Below are positions 33,428-41,815 of a DNA stretch of 64,000 nt, one piece after another. The stretch comes from Caldifarciminota bacterium (GTDB lineage Bacteria; Hydrothermota; UBA3072). The notes below the pieces were generated by a model. The model was not told the DNA's origin. It did not search any database and was given only the letters and a program-made list of their open reading frames with translations. The number at the start of each line of letters is the position of its first letter. Within the stretch, counting starts at the first letter, position 1. Made by a program: the position numbers and the translations under genes. The DNA lies in the NCBI GenBank assembly GCA_016930175.1, contig JAFGHJ010000003.1, positions 146,706 to 210,705 of the forward strand. Direction: 5' to 3'.

Positions 33428-34462
33428 TTACTGTTTTTCGCCGCACTCAGGGCAGAATTGTGCCCCTTTTGGTATTTCTTTACCGCACTTTTTGCAGAAT
33501 GCTTTTTCTCCCAACTTTGTTCCGCAATTAGGACAGAATTTTGAATTTAAAGGTAACGGCTTACCGCATTCAGGGCAGGACTCTCCCGAAAGGTTTGCTT
33601 CCCCTCCTTTTCCTTCTCCGGTGGCTTTCTGCATCATACCGGGTATCATAGCTCCCATACCGATACCGGCTCCAACACCAACACCCGTTCCTGCTGCACC
33701 GCCTTCAGCCGAGGCGGCATCCCTGAGAGCTTTCGCTGCCTGGAACTGTGTAAATTGGTTTAAGTCTCCGACGACACCCATACCGGAACGCTCGTCTATC
33801 ATTTTTTGAACTTCCGGAGGAGGTGTTATCGACCTTATGTAGAAATCTCTCAAGTCAAGCCCATACTTATCGAAATCTTCATAAATTCTGGATTTGGCAC
33901 CTGCGGAAAGTTCGTCATAATCCTTTGCGAGATCAAAAATGGTAGAGTAATTCTCTCCCAAGAAGTCGGTCAGTCTTGAAATTACAACATTCTTAAAGAA
34001 CTCCTCTACTTCATTTCTGTCTTTTATATTCTCGGTACCTACAATTTTATTTATAAAAAGACGCGGGTCGGAAACCTTATATGAATAGATACCGTTCGCT
34101 CTTATTCTTATCATTTTGAGTTCTTTGTCTCTAAACGGAATAGGTTCCTGAGTTCCCCATTTTGCATTTGTGAAGACTTTATTGTTTACAAAGTAAACTT
34201 CAGTACGAAAAGGACTTTTACCTTCGAAAGCGGCGCCTATCAATTTCTTTAAAAGAGGAAGGTTTGCCGTAGTCAGAGTGTGTCTTCCCGGGCTAAAAGT
34301 ATCAAGAGCTCTTCCGTCACGGAAGAAAACAGCTGATTGATTTTCTCGGACGATTAGTTGGCTGCCGATAGAAGTTTCCGCAGAACCTTTTTCGGGTACT
34401 CGGTGTACGATTTCCCTTCCTTCATCGTCTAAAAATTCTATAACTTCGAGAAATAATCCCAT
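33428..34462 (-). CDS. SPFH-domain protein with two C-terminal zinc ribbons, YdjI-like
   Basis: The N-terminal 250 residues form an SPFH/band-7-like domain of the 'virion core protein' group (VRENQSAVFFRDGRALDTFSPGRH, YSYKVSDPRLF, RDFYIRSITPPPEVQKMID). A Gly/Ala-rich linker (about 255-290) leads to two zinc ribbons (CPECGKP...CPNCG; CKKCGKE...CPECGEKQ). Bacillus YdjI, of the same build, helps bring PspA to stressed membranes. This gene sits directly before two membrane zinc-ribbon genes, matching that partnership. No PspA is in the window. Confidence 0.83.
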   Translation of the reverse strand: MGLFLEVIEFLDDEGREIVHRVPEKGSAETSIGSQLIVRENQSAVFFRDGRALDTFSPGRHTLTTANLPLLKKLIGAAFEGKSPFRTEVYFVNNKVFTNAKWGTQEPIPFRDKELKMIRIRANGIYSYKVSDPRLFINKIVGTENIKDRNEVEEFFKNVVISRLTDFLGENYSTIFDLAKDYDELSAGAKSRIYEDFDKYGLDLRDFYIRSITPPPEVQKMIDERSGMGVVGDLNQFTQFQAAKALRDAASAEGGAAGTGVGVGAGIGMGAMIPGMMQKATGEGKGGEANLSGESCPECGKPLPLNSKFCPNCGTKLGEKAFCKKCGKEIPKGAQFCPECGEKQ

Positions 34463-34463
34463 T

Positions 34464-34937
34464 TTAATCCCCCTCTAAGATTTTTGAGCGTTTTGCTAGT
34501 AAATTAAATCCAGCCTCTATATTTCCAGAAATTTCCGCAAGCTCGGTATCTACGGTAGAATTATCCGTAAAATTCTTGACCCACTCCATTAAACTTAAAT
34601 CAGCCTCATAAATAGAGCGAAGAGTATCTAAAGAGATTTCTTTCTGGTCGAAAAAACCGCTATAACCGTAATTCGCATATAAGATTGAATCGCTTAATTT
34701 TTCCAAATTTTTATCAATCCTTGCTATTTCGTCGAGAGGACTGAGATCGCCGGATTTTGTAACCAATCGTCCTTTCTCGTTTAGGACATCTTTAATAGCT
34801 TTAAGTTTTTTCGCAATTTTTTCCCGGATTAGCTGGTCGTTTTCTCTTCGTTCTTCTTTCTTATAATAACCCTTGAATCCCGGAATGCTTTTAGCTATCC
34901 TATCTATCCATTTCTTAAAAGCCTTTTCCTCGCTAAT
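34464..34937 (-). CDS. Helical protein of the SPFH cluster with probable ATT start
   Basis: The frame is open from 34955 to 34464 and contains no ATG before the body of the protein. The first ordinary start codon is a TTG at 34766, which would remove the conserved-looking part SIPGFKGYYKKEERRE. A Shine-Dalgarno-like gtgagg five bases before ATT (34937-34935) suggests initiation there, giving 157 residues: helical, highly charged, no membrane segment. The gene is 1 bp from the SPFH gene and 18 bp behind the DUF4870 gene. Similar helical proteins beside ribbon/SPFH genes are familiar but without known function. Confidence 0.55.
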   Translation of the reverse strand: MSEEKAFKKWIDRIAKSIPGFKGYYKKEERRENDQLIREKIAKKLKAIKDVLNEKGRLVTKSGDLSPLDEIARIDKNLEKLSDSILYANYGYSGFFDQKEISLDTLRSIYEADLSLMEWVKNFTDNSTVDTELAEISGNIEAGFNLLAKRSKILEGD

Positions 34938-34955
34938 AATAACCTCACTCTTGAT

Positions 34956-35297
34956 TTAAATTTTAAATTTTTCCGACAACTGGTATATACCGAGAGGAGC
35001 CTTCCAGTAGTTGCCGGAGAGGGATTGAACAATGCCTATAATCGATATGACAGCTATAGCTAAGAACGCTAAAGAGTCGAGTACACTTATAAAAGGGCTT
35101 ATAATTGAAACAGCTATCCATAACCCTAACAATACTATACCCTGCTTGGCGTGGTGTTTGCAGAAAGTGTTTTCAGGCTTCACCAGTAATGGTATTAAAA
35201 GCAATAATCCCAGATAAGACAACCATGCTATACTTTTTCCGTCATCTATGTCCTTTTTGCTTGCTTTTATTTTAGTTTTTTTATCTTCATCACTCAT
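34956..35297 (-). CDS. DUF4870/Tic20-like membrane protein
   Basis: A 113-residue protein with a charged N-terminus (about 1-20) and three hydrophobic helices (about 25-40, 52-75, 78-95). The segment KHHAKQGIVLLGLWI is characteristic of DUF4870/Tic20-like proteins, whose role is unclear. It begins the SPFH/zinc-ribbon unit, with ribosome binding site gggagg before ATG 35297. TTGAAT and TATAAC-like boxes upstream could form a promoter. It lies 70 bp behind the DUF4388 gene, so read-through is possible. Confidence 0.75.
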   Translation of the reverse strand: MSDEDKKTKIKASKKDIDDGKSIAWLSYLGLLLLIPLLVKPENTFCKHHAKQGIVLLGLWIAVSIISPFISVLDSLAFLAIAVISIIGIVQSLSGNYWKAPLGIYQLSEKFKI

Positions 35298-35367
35298 TTT
35301 TTCCTCCCTTTTTTATTGTTATAATCAATTTTTACTGTTTTATTCAACCCCAAACCAATAAGAAAAT

Positions 35368-36306
35368 CTATTTCCCGTCTTCCGAGAATAAAGGCAATAT
35401 AGTTTCCACCCGGGAAGGGTCATCAAGCAAGTTTTTTATATTTCTTATATTTTCTCCCACATGATTTAGCCTGAACTTGAAAAGAAATATAATATGTATT
35501 ATAATAAAACCGTAAAGAAGAATTTGTTTTAAATTCATAGGAAATGCCATACGCGGTTTTTTAGCAAAAGTCTTTTTGCGCGTCTTAATTTTTCCTGTAC
35601 CTTTCCCTTTTTCTAGAAGCCCGATTTCGGTAAGCTTATAAACCGAATTGTAAGTCCTGAATTTTCCGATTCCCGATATTCCTACCAATTCATGTAAAGT
35701 AATATCCTCTGTAATTTTTTCTAATATAGTTTTTTCATCTTCTCCTATTTCCACATTAATTTCTGGCTTTTCGAGCTTCCGCAGGGTAATGTTTTCATCA
35801 GGTAAAGCTTTTTCTATCAAGGGCCATTCGTCTATTCTTCTTATACCCTCCATAACAAGAGTATTAGGTTCTATCTCGACAGAAAATGCAGAATGTTGAT
35901 ATAGTTTCTTCCCTGCTTCAAAGGAATATCTGCCTTCGTTCCATGTCAAGACTTCACAGGTTGTTTCCTGGATTTTGAAAGCTATTATCTCTTCTATGTT
36001 CTTTTTAGATAAAAAGTCTCCCTTCTCGACGATTTCCAGGAAAGAAAGCCCTGCTTCTTTGGCTCTTTCCATATACTTATTGAAGGTATCGGGAGGAATC
36101 AGTCCTGTTCTCTGGACATATTCGCTTATAGAATGGAAAAGTTTTTCTCCCTTGTGAAGAGCATCTGTGATTTTTCCCCTTTTGAATCCAAAATCCACTT
36201 CCTCCCTGCCCGATTTAAGTTTGAGTACTCCATCTGCTTCATGCAGGGATAAAAACTGTAATATTTCAGGAACAGAGAATTCCTGTATACTACCTTCCAT
36301 TTCCAT
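35368..36306 (-). CDS. DUF4388 (PATAN) domain protein with C-terminal membrane helix
   Basis: The N-terminal 100 residues show the DUF4388 pattern: GSIQEFSVPEILQFLSLHEADGVLKL, then FGFKRGKITDAL. Such domains are associated with two-component and gliding/polarity systems. A middle region (about 190-250) resembles a winged helix (TLHELVGISGIGKFRTYNSVYKLTEIGLLEKG), and a membrane segment (about 268-285) follows, leaving a short tail outside. It overlaps the TPR-membrane gene before it by 17 bp. A similar DUF4388-like tail is in the response regulator at 56585-57193. Confidence 0.75.
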   Translation of the reverse strand: MEMEGSIQEFSVPEILQFLSLHEADGVLKLKSGREEVDFGFKRGKITDALHKGEKLFHSISEYVQRTGLIPPDTFNKYMERAKEAGLSFLEIVEKGDFLSKKNIEEIIAFKIQETTCEVLTWNEGRYSFEAGKKLYQHSAFSVEIEPNTLVMEGIRRIDEWPLIEKALPDENITLRKLEKPEINVEIGEDEKTILEKITEDITLHELVGISGIGKFRTYNSVYKLTEIGLLEKGKGTGKIKTRKKTFAKKPRMAFPMNLKQILLYGFIIIHIIFLFKFRLNHVGENIRNIKNLLDDPSRVETILPLFSEDGK

Positions 36307-38038
36307 ACGGCTCTAGCCTCCAACTCGAGTATAGTAACAATGAATAAAATATTATAAGAGAAATGATGAAGATTCCGTTTCCTATAGAAGTTCTGTATTG
36401 TAAAGATTCTTCAACGTTAAAGAATACAGAATTAAGAAAGATTAAAAGGAAAATAGCTGCGATAAAGCTAAATGTCATTCCCTCAAAATGCCTCTTTTTG
36501 TAAAAATGAGCACTTCCCGGAATTATCAGACTCATTAGTATGTTTGTAATTTTATCAACTTTAAAGGCTTTTGCTGTTATACGTCTTTTAAGTCGCTCTC
36601 TTATACTTTTCGATTTTGTCAACGAAAGCTTTGTAATGCATGATATGCACATATTTTCCTGGCTGTTATCAATCAACATCAAACCTTTACAAATTGGACA
36701 GTATTTCTCTTTTTCTTTTTTAAAAACTGACATTATAGCAATACAAATTCCTATGAGTATCATGATATATAGATTTTTGCCTGCGAGATGCTTAAATAAA
36801 CCTCTGGGAACAAAAATATACTTATAGAGCCATCTTTCGGGCGGATATTTGTATAAAGGTATCTCTTTTCGCGAAATTTCAAGAAGTTGGATTCCGCTTT
36901 TTTTCATTTGATTCGTTGCGTCGTCAAAGTTGAGTTCATCCAGGTGGATTTTAATAATTGTAATATTTGCTATCTCGTTTTTCGGGTAATGAGAGAGAAT
37001 ATTTTCACACATGTTAATAGATCGAGCCGTATCTCCTTCGGCATAATAAACGGAACATAAGTTCTCCAAGTAGGTTACATCTCTTCTTATATTATAACCT
37101 TTCCCAAGAAGCTCTTCAGCCTCGGATAAATTCCCCTTTTTGGCTTGTTCAATTCCTTTTACTAAGTATCCATAAGGCGTCACCGGAGAATCAAGTTCGT
37201 AAGAATAAGGATTTAAGCGGGTTTTAAATTCTTTGTAAATAGAACTACGCGGATTAAAATTATTGCTTAAAATATATGAGTATGAGACGAAAAAGGGAAG
37301 TAGAATTAAAAAAGTCGCACATTTGATTAGATTGGGTTTATTCATTTTTATCAAGGACATTGCTACAAGTATGAGGAAGACAATTTGTATAGGTAGCCAC
37401 ACAAATAGGGCGAATAATATGGCTCCAATCCATAATCCGCTAAAATTGATTTTTGTTTGCAACCATTTTGTGAGATAGCTGACAAAAGACGTAATACTAG
37501 CCCCGACTGAAGACATTATAATCCAAAAAGAGAATAGGATTAAAAACAATATTAAAAATTTTATCAAAAAAACTTTATTATTTAGGAACTTGACAGTCAA
37601 AATATAGTTCCATAAGTGTTTCGTCGTTCCAATTGGGTTTGGAAATTTTGATTTAGCCATTGTTAGGGGTATGCGTCTATTTGATGGATCAAGATTACCC
37701 GCAAATATCAGTTTTCTTTCTCCTTTTTCTTTTATTCCTTTTTTAAGATCTTTTATTCCCGCCTTTAAGTATTTATTAGCAAGTTTAGAATTTATATAAT
37801 TATTACCCTTCTGTATAACTTCTATCAGTTTGTTTTCCGTAATTTCACTTTCTTTGAAATTTCCCTTTGATAGTAAAAGAGAATCTAACCGGTAAAGTTC
37901 TTCTATGGAAGAAGCATTAGCTATTGAGCTCTTAAATGATACTTGAATGGTTTTTTCCGGGGAGCTTTCAGCCGATGTGAATTTATTGCTTGTATTGCTT
38001 TGTCCTATAAGAGATAGGGTTAATACGAAGAATATCAT
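36290..38038 (-). CDS. Polytopic membrane protein with TPR repeats and a zinc ribbon
   Basis: A 582-residue protein. Order: signal peptide or first helix (1-15), helical periplasmic-type region to about 140, membrane helices (about 155-260), a TPR-like region (about 290-390, GNLSEAEELLGKGYNI, AEGDTARSINMCENIL), another helix near 415-430, a zinc ribbon (CPICKGL...CISC) and two last helices. No known family is recognised. It is the middle of a three-gene unit: LolB-like lipoprotein (4-bp ATGA overlap), this protein, then the DUF4388 protein. An envelope-assembly or sensing role would be a guess. Confidence 0.6.
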   Translation of the reverse strand: MIFFVLTLSLIGQSNTSNKFTSAESSPEKTIQVSFKSSIANASSIEELYRLDSLLLSKGNFKESEITENKLIEVIQKGNNYINSKLANKYLKAGIKDLKKGIKEKGERKLIFAGNLDPSNRRIPLTMAKSKFPNPIGTTKHLWNYILTVKFLNNKVFLIKFLILFLILFSFWIIMSSVGASITSFVSYLTKWLQTKINFSGLWIGAILFALFVWLPIQIVFLILVAMSLIKMNKPNLIKCATFLILLPFFVSYSYILSNNFNPRSSIYKEFKTRLNPYSYELDSPVTPYGYLVKGIEQAKKGNLSEAEELLGKGYNIRRDVTYLENLCSVYYAEGDTARSINMCENILSHYPKNEIANITIIKIHLDELNFDDATNQMKKSGIQLLEISRKEIPLYKYPPERWLYKYIFVPRGLFKHLAGKNLYIMILIGICIAIMSVFKKEKEKYCPICKGLMLIDNSQENMCISCITKLSLTKSKSIRERLKRRITAKAFKVDKITNILMSLIIPGSAHFYKKRHFEGMTFSFIAAIFLLIFLNSVFFNVEESLQYRTSIGNGIFIISLIIFYSLLLYSSWRLEPYGNGR

Positions 38039-38679
38039 TGCAATTCTATTTTTCTAAACTCAATTTCTAAACTTTTTTGTTCTGCCTTTGCTTCAATCTT
38101 AAAGGGACAGTTTATACCTTTTTGCAAACGAAATTCGGAGTAATCAATTATGATTTTATTGTCACGGTGTAGAACCACTCGAGTCGGCTTGAAATCAGTT
38201 GAAATGAAAATCTCGGAATCGTTTCCTGATAAAAGCCAGCCGTTTTCTAATGGAATAACTTCTGAGTTGGATGAAATTGGGATATCCCACATTAGAAATC
38301 GAGGCAGAGAAGCATCCGGATTTTCTTCGAATAAAGAAAGGACTTCTTTTTTTACCTGCTTGCCATCCTTATCTCTTATCGAAATCGAATCTTCTGAGAA
38401 ACGAAAAGTCCCAATTGACATTCCGAAAGATCCCAACAATTCGCCACTTAAGATTTTTTCATCGACATTATATTCAAAAGAAAAATAAGAGGAGAACCTC
38501 TTGTCCGTTTCAGATACGGTCATTTCTCCGGTACCGCTTTTCTCTGATACTTTATCTTGCCAATGAATAATGTTTTCTAAAAGAGATTCTTTAGAGATCG
38601 TTTTTTTGATGACCTGCCTTGCACAATTAAAAAAACAGAATATTATTAAGACAGATAGGAAAAAAATAATCTTATTCAT
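38035..38679 (-). CDS. LolB/DUF4292-like outer-membrane lipoprotein
   Basis: The signal peptide MNKIIFFLSVLIIFCFFNC has its lipobox Cys at 19. The remainder (SGTGEMTVSE, a run of beta strands, KPTRVVLHRDNKIIIDYSEF) fits the LolA/LolB-like half-barrel of DUF4292 proteins, which bind lipids or lipoproteins. 214 residues. The -10 box TATAAT ends 9 bases before the ATG and there is no ribosome binding site, so a leaderless mRNA is inferred. It leads the unit with the TPR-membrane and DUF4388 proteins and is divergent from smpB. Confidence 0.68.
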   Translation of the reverse strand: MNKIIFFLSVLIIFCFFNCARQVIKKTISKESLLENIIHWQDKVSEKSGTGEMTVSETDKRFSSYFSFEYNVDEKILSGELLGSFGMSIGTFRFSEDSISIRDKDGKQVKKEVLSLFEENPDASLPRFLMWDIPISSNSEVIPLENGWLLSGNDSEIFISTDFKPTRVVLHRDNKIIIDYSEFRLQKGINCPFKIEAKAEQKSLEIEFRKIELQ

Positions 38680-38687
38680 TGTCTAAA

Positions 38688-38715
38688 ATTATATAGAATA
38701 TAAGGAATAAGTCAA
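38688..38715 (-). promoter_or_regulatory. Predicted promoter of the LolB-like gene
   Basis: On the minus strand: TTGACT (38715-38710), 16 bp, TATAAT (38693-38688). +1 is about 38681, two bases before the ATG. The -35 overlaps the ribosome binding site region of divergent smpB. Confidence 0.7.
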
Positions 38716-38716
38716 G

Positions 38717-39163
38717 GTGGAATTCAAAAGTAAAAAAGTGATTGCTAAAAACAGAAAAGCTAAATTTGATTATCATATTTTAGATACATATGAGGCCGGT
38801 ATTGTTCTAAAGGGATCAGAAGTAAAATCTATTAGACAAGGCAAAGTAAGTTTGTCAGACGCTTTCGCCCAGGTTGTGGGAAGAGAAATTTTTATTTTTA
38901 ATATGCATATTTCTCCTTATGAAAAGGCGCAGGAAGGCTTAGATTCTAAGAGGGATAGAAAACTGCTTCTAAAAAAAAGCGAAATAAGAAAAATAGATGG
39001 TAAGCTGAAAAACAAAGGGCTTACTTTAATACCTCTTGAAGTATACTTAAAAAAAAACTTAGTAAAAATAGCTTTAGCTGTTGCTAAAGGGAAGAAAGAA
39101 TACGAGAAAAGAGGAAAAATAATTGAAAAAGAGCAGAGAAGAGAGATGAAGAAATACATATGA
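38717..39163 (+). CDS. smpB: SsrA-binding protein SmpB
   Basis: Binds tmRNA and places it in stalled ribosomes for trans-translation. The full family pattern is present: AKFDYHILDTYEAGIVLKGSEVKSIR, ISPYEKA, the LLLKKSEI segment, GLTLIPL, and a C-terminal basic tail (KGKKEYEKRG...REMKKYI). The start is GTG 38717, close to an aagg ribosome binding site. 148 residues is standard. It overlaps the amidase by 4 bp (ATGA). The tmRNA gene itself is not seen here. Confidence 0.95.
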   Translation: MEFKSKKVIAKNRKAKFDYHILDTYEAGIVLKGSEVKSIRQGKVSLSDAFAQVVGREIFIFNMHISPYEKAQEGLDSKRDRKLLLKKSEIRKIDGKLKNKGLTLIPLEVYLKKNLVKIALAVAKGKKEYEKRGKIIEKEQRREMKKYI

Positions 39164-40494
39164 TTTTTTTTATTCTTTCTTTGAGTATTAACCTGTCGGG
39201 CAAAATGTATACATTCCGTGAGTACGGGATGGGACAACATAAATATATAATGACCAACTCAATGCTCGAAGAGATGGATTTTTCTTATTATTGGGACCTT
39301 AACACGCAAATTTTGACCATTCAAAAAGAGAACATTGTTTCCATTATGCCGGATAACCCTTTTGTTAAAGTAAACAGGGATGTTTTTCAGTTAGAAGTGC
39401 CACCTCTCCGAGAGGAAGGTAAACTGTTTGTTCCGGTTTCTTCTTTGCCCCTCATCCTTGGAAGTTTGACAAACATGGAAGCTAAATTCAATCAGGGGAT
39501 ACTCGAAGTCGGTGTAAAAGTTAATATCTATAAAATTGAATGGGACGTAACTCCCGGAAAGACGATTTTTAAAATTGAATGTTCACCGAGTCTGAAACAT
39601 CTTTTTAATAAAGTTGAAGATGAATGGGTTCTGGTTATATTTGATCCTATATACGACAAAAGCATTTCGGAGGTTTCTCCAAAAGGTTTAATAGGGGATA
39701 TTAAATTCGAGAAAGGCAATGGTTTTATAAAGTTTCGTTTTAAAGCAAAAGACGATCTCGCTATGGACGCAATAAGAGATGGTAAGTATTTGAATATTAA
39801 GGTTAAAACGTTTGAGGAAAGAAGTATAAAAACTATTGTTATCGATCCGGGACACGGAGGAGAAGATCCCGGAGCGGTTTGCAAGGGTGTACAGGAAAAA
39901 GACATTGTACTAAAAGCGTCGAAAAAAATTGCCGCGAAGCTTGCAAGAGAAGGTTTCGATGTAATAATGACAAGGACAGAAGATGTATTTATACCATTAA
40001 AAGACAGAACAAAAATTGCCGATTCGGCTAGGGCTGATCTATTCGTTTCGATTCATTGCAACGCGGCGCCAAATAAGAGAGATATGAACGGGTCGGAGAC
40101 CTATTTTTTGTCAGCCGCGAGGAGCGATTGGGCAAGAACAGTTGAGGCAACGGAAAATTCCGCGATTAGATTTGAGGCAAAGAGCGGTGCAGGTTTATCT
40201 GAACTCGACTACATATTGAACGACCTTGCTCAAACTCAGTTTCTTGAGGAATCTCAGCAAGCAGGCATTTGCATTCAGGAAAGTATGGTGCAGAAATGTG
40301 ATCTTTATAATCGAGGATTGAAACAGGCTAACTTTTACGTCCTCCGCCTGAATTATATGCCCGCTGTTTTAGTGGAGATAGCTTTTATAACACACGCCGA
40401 AGACAGAAAGAAGCTGTTAGATGACAAATTCCTGGAGAAAGCCTGTGACGCTATCGTTGAGGGTATAGAAGCTTATGCAAAATCAAGGACATAA
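39160..40494 (+). CDS. N-acetylmuramoyl-L-alanine amidase with N-terminal stalk-like domain
   Basis: The C-terminal 220 residues are an Amidase_3 zinc domain: VIDPGHGGEDPGA with the first zinc His, a Glu in GVQEKDIVLKASK, SIHCNAAPN with the second His, and late Glu in VEIAFITH. It cleaves the peptide from muramic acid in peptidoglycan. The N-terminal half has copper-amine-oxidase-like/AMIN-like repeats (LFVPVSSLPLIL) expected to bind wall or septum. A short hydrophobic signal starts MIFFILSLSINLSG. It is between smpB and murI, with overlaps on both sides. Confidence 0.9.
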   Translation: MIFFILSLSINLSGKMYTFREYGMGQHKYIMTNSMLEEMDFSYYWDLNTQILTIQKENIVSIMPDNPFVKVNRDVFQLEVPPLREEGKLFVPVSSLPLILGSLTNMEAKFNQGILEVGVKVNIYKIEWDVTPGKTIFKIECSPSLKHLFNKVEDEWVLVIFDPIYDKSISEVSPKGLIGDIKFEKGNGFIKFRFKAKDDLAMDAIRDGKYLNIKVKTFEERSIKTIVIDPGHGGEDPGAVCKGVQEKDIVLKASKKIAAKLAREGFDVIMTRTEDVFIPLKDRTKIADSARADLFVSIHCNAAPNKRDMNGSETYFLSAARSDWARTVEATENSAIRFEAKSGAGLSELDYILNDLAQTQFLEESQQAGICIQESMVQKCDLYNRGLKQANFYVLRLNYMPAVLVEIAFITHAEDRKKLLDDKFLEKACDAIVEGIEAYAKSRT

Positions 40495-41284
40495 GAAAGA
40501 TCCGATCGGTGTTTTTGATTCGGGAATAGGGGGTCTTACTGTAGTAAGGGAAATCCGTAAAAGATTGCCGGAAGAAACGATTATATATTTTGGGGACAGT
40601 GCTCGAGTACCCTACGGAACAAAGTCAAAAGAAACAATTTTACGTTTCGCAAAGGAAGATATTAACTTTCTCCAAAGTTTCAAAGTTAAAGTTATTGTTT
40701 CCGCTTGTTTTTCGGTTTCTTCCAATGCCCTGGACGAATTAAAGAAAGAATTTGCTATACCTATTATAGGAATGATTGATCCCGGAGTTAACGCTCTATC
40801 GAATGAGTCTTGCGGGAAAGTCGGAGTAATCGGAACCAACGCCACAATTGAAAGTGACGCTTTTAAGAAAAAATTAAAGGACAAGTTTGGGGATATTGAT
40901 ATCTATTCCGCAGCCTGTCCGCTTTTTGTCCCTCTCGTTGAAGAAGGTTGGACGGAAGGCGATGTTCCGGAACTTATAGCAGAAAGTTATCTTACTCCCT
41001 TGATAGAAGAAGATATCGACTCTTTGATATTAGGATGTACCCATTACCCTTTACTTAATTCTGTAATAAAGAACGTAGTAGGAGATTATGTAACAATAAT
41101 TGAACCCGGAAAAGAAGCTGCTAAACTTTTGGAAAAGTTTTTGATTGATAACAATCTAAGAAATAACGGAAAAGGGTCTCTTAAGGTATATCTTTCTGAT
41201 ATACCGAGAAATTTTGAGCGTACAGTCGTGAATTTCCTGGGAGAGGTACCCGGTGGGATTCAGCTGGTGAATCTGAAAGACTAA
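40475..41284 (+). CDS. murI: Glutamate racemase, with altered first catalytic motif
   Basis: Makes D-glutamate for peptidoglycan. Family motifs: GVFDSGIGGLTV (12-23), FGDSARVPYG, and GCTHYPLL with the second catalytic Cys189. The first catalytic motif, normally ACNTAS, reads ACFSVSS: Cys78 is kept but the following Asn is Phe79, an unusual change next to the substrate. 269 residues is normal. It overlaps the amidase by 20 bp, forming a cell-wall pair behind smpB. Activity is likely but should not be assumed. Confidence 0.9.
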   Translation: MQNQGHKKDPIGVFDSGIGGLTVVREIRKRLPEETIIYFGDSARVPYGTKSKETILRFAKEDINFLQSFKVKVIVSACFSVSSNALDELKKEFAIPIIGMIDPGVNALSNESCGKVGVIGTNATIESDAFKKKLKDKFGDIDIYSAACPLFVPLVEEGWTEGDVPELIAESYLTPLIEEDIDSLILGCTHYPLLNSVIKNVVGDYVTIIEPGKEAAKLLEKFLIDNNLRNNGKGSLKVYLSDIPRNFERTVVNFLGEVPGGIQLVNLKD

Positions 41285-41815
41285 TTAATTAACCACGAGA
41301 TTACACAAGATTAACACAAGAAAATTGCACCGCAAAGACGCGGAGACCGCAGAGAAACAACAAAAAACTATATTTTGTTTTTTAAAGCCCAAAACCCCGC
41401 CAAAATGGAGAGGAACAACAAATAGCACGAATAACACGAATTATTTTTATTTTTTTTGACAAGTGACCAGCGACAAGTGACTAATGACTAAGTCACTCAC
41501 ATGCAGGACATGTAGTAATTGTAGTTTTTGTTTTGCCACAAAGGCACGAAAATCACAATATTTCTTGGTATCTAATTTTAAAAACAGAATTAGGATACAG
41601 ATTTAAAAGAATTTTTTGTTGTTTTTCCCCTCCTGTTTCCTCTCTCCCGTTTTCGTCTCCGGTCTTCAGTCAACGTTTACCTCTTTTTTAATTTCAAACT
41701 CTGACCCTGTTTATAATGTTTATATTTCTTCTTGACTTTTTCTTTAAAATATCTACAATCCAGGAGATTAAACATGGAATATATAAACTTTAAATATATT
41801 CCAAACGGAGGAATT
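41285..41815. repeat. Intergenic mosaic repeats and leader of the HExxH lipoprotein
   Basis: No gene is present. 41288-41321 is the left arm of a 34-bp perfect inverted repeat whose partner is 44358-44391. 41325-41360 has 'gcaccgcaaagacgcggaga'. 41358-41460 is about 100 bp closely similar to 57997-58105. 41460-41500 holds 'gtgaccagcgacaagtgact'-type tandem words. A promoter (41732-41759) and a 9-bp leader hairpin (GGAATATAT / ATATATTCC, 41776-41802) precede the gene. Confidence 0.7.
41732..41759 (+). promoter_or_regulatory. Predicted promoter and leader hairpin of the HExxH lipoprotein
   Basis: TTGACT (41732-41737), 16 bp, TACAAT (41754-41759). The transcript would begin near 41766, carry the hairpin at 41776-41802 and then the ribosome binding site acggagg at 41805-41811. 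Confidence 0.45.

Noticed and set aside
33327..33809. 160-codon plus-strand ORF across the zinc-ribbon/SPFH genes
   Set aside because: It is antisense to two clearly conserved genes. Its Pro/Ala-rich sequence mirrors the Gly/Ala linker and zinc-ribbon codons.
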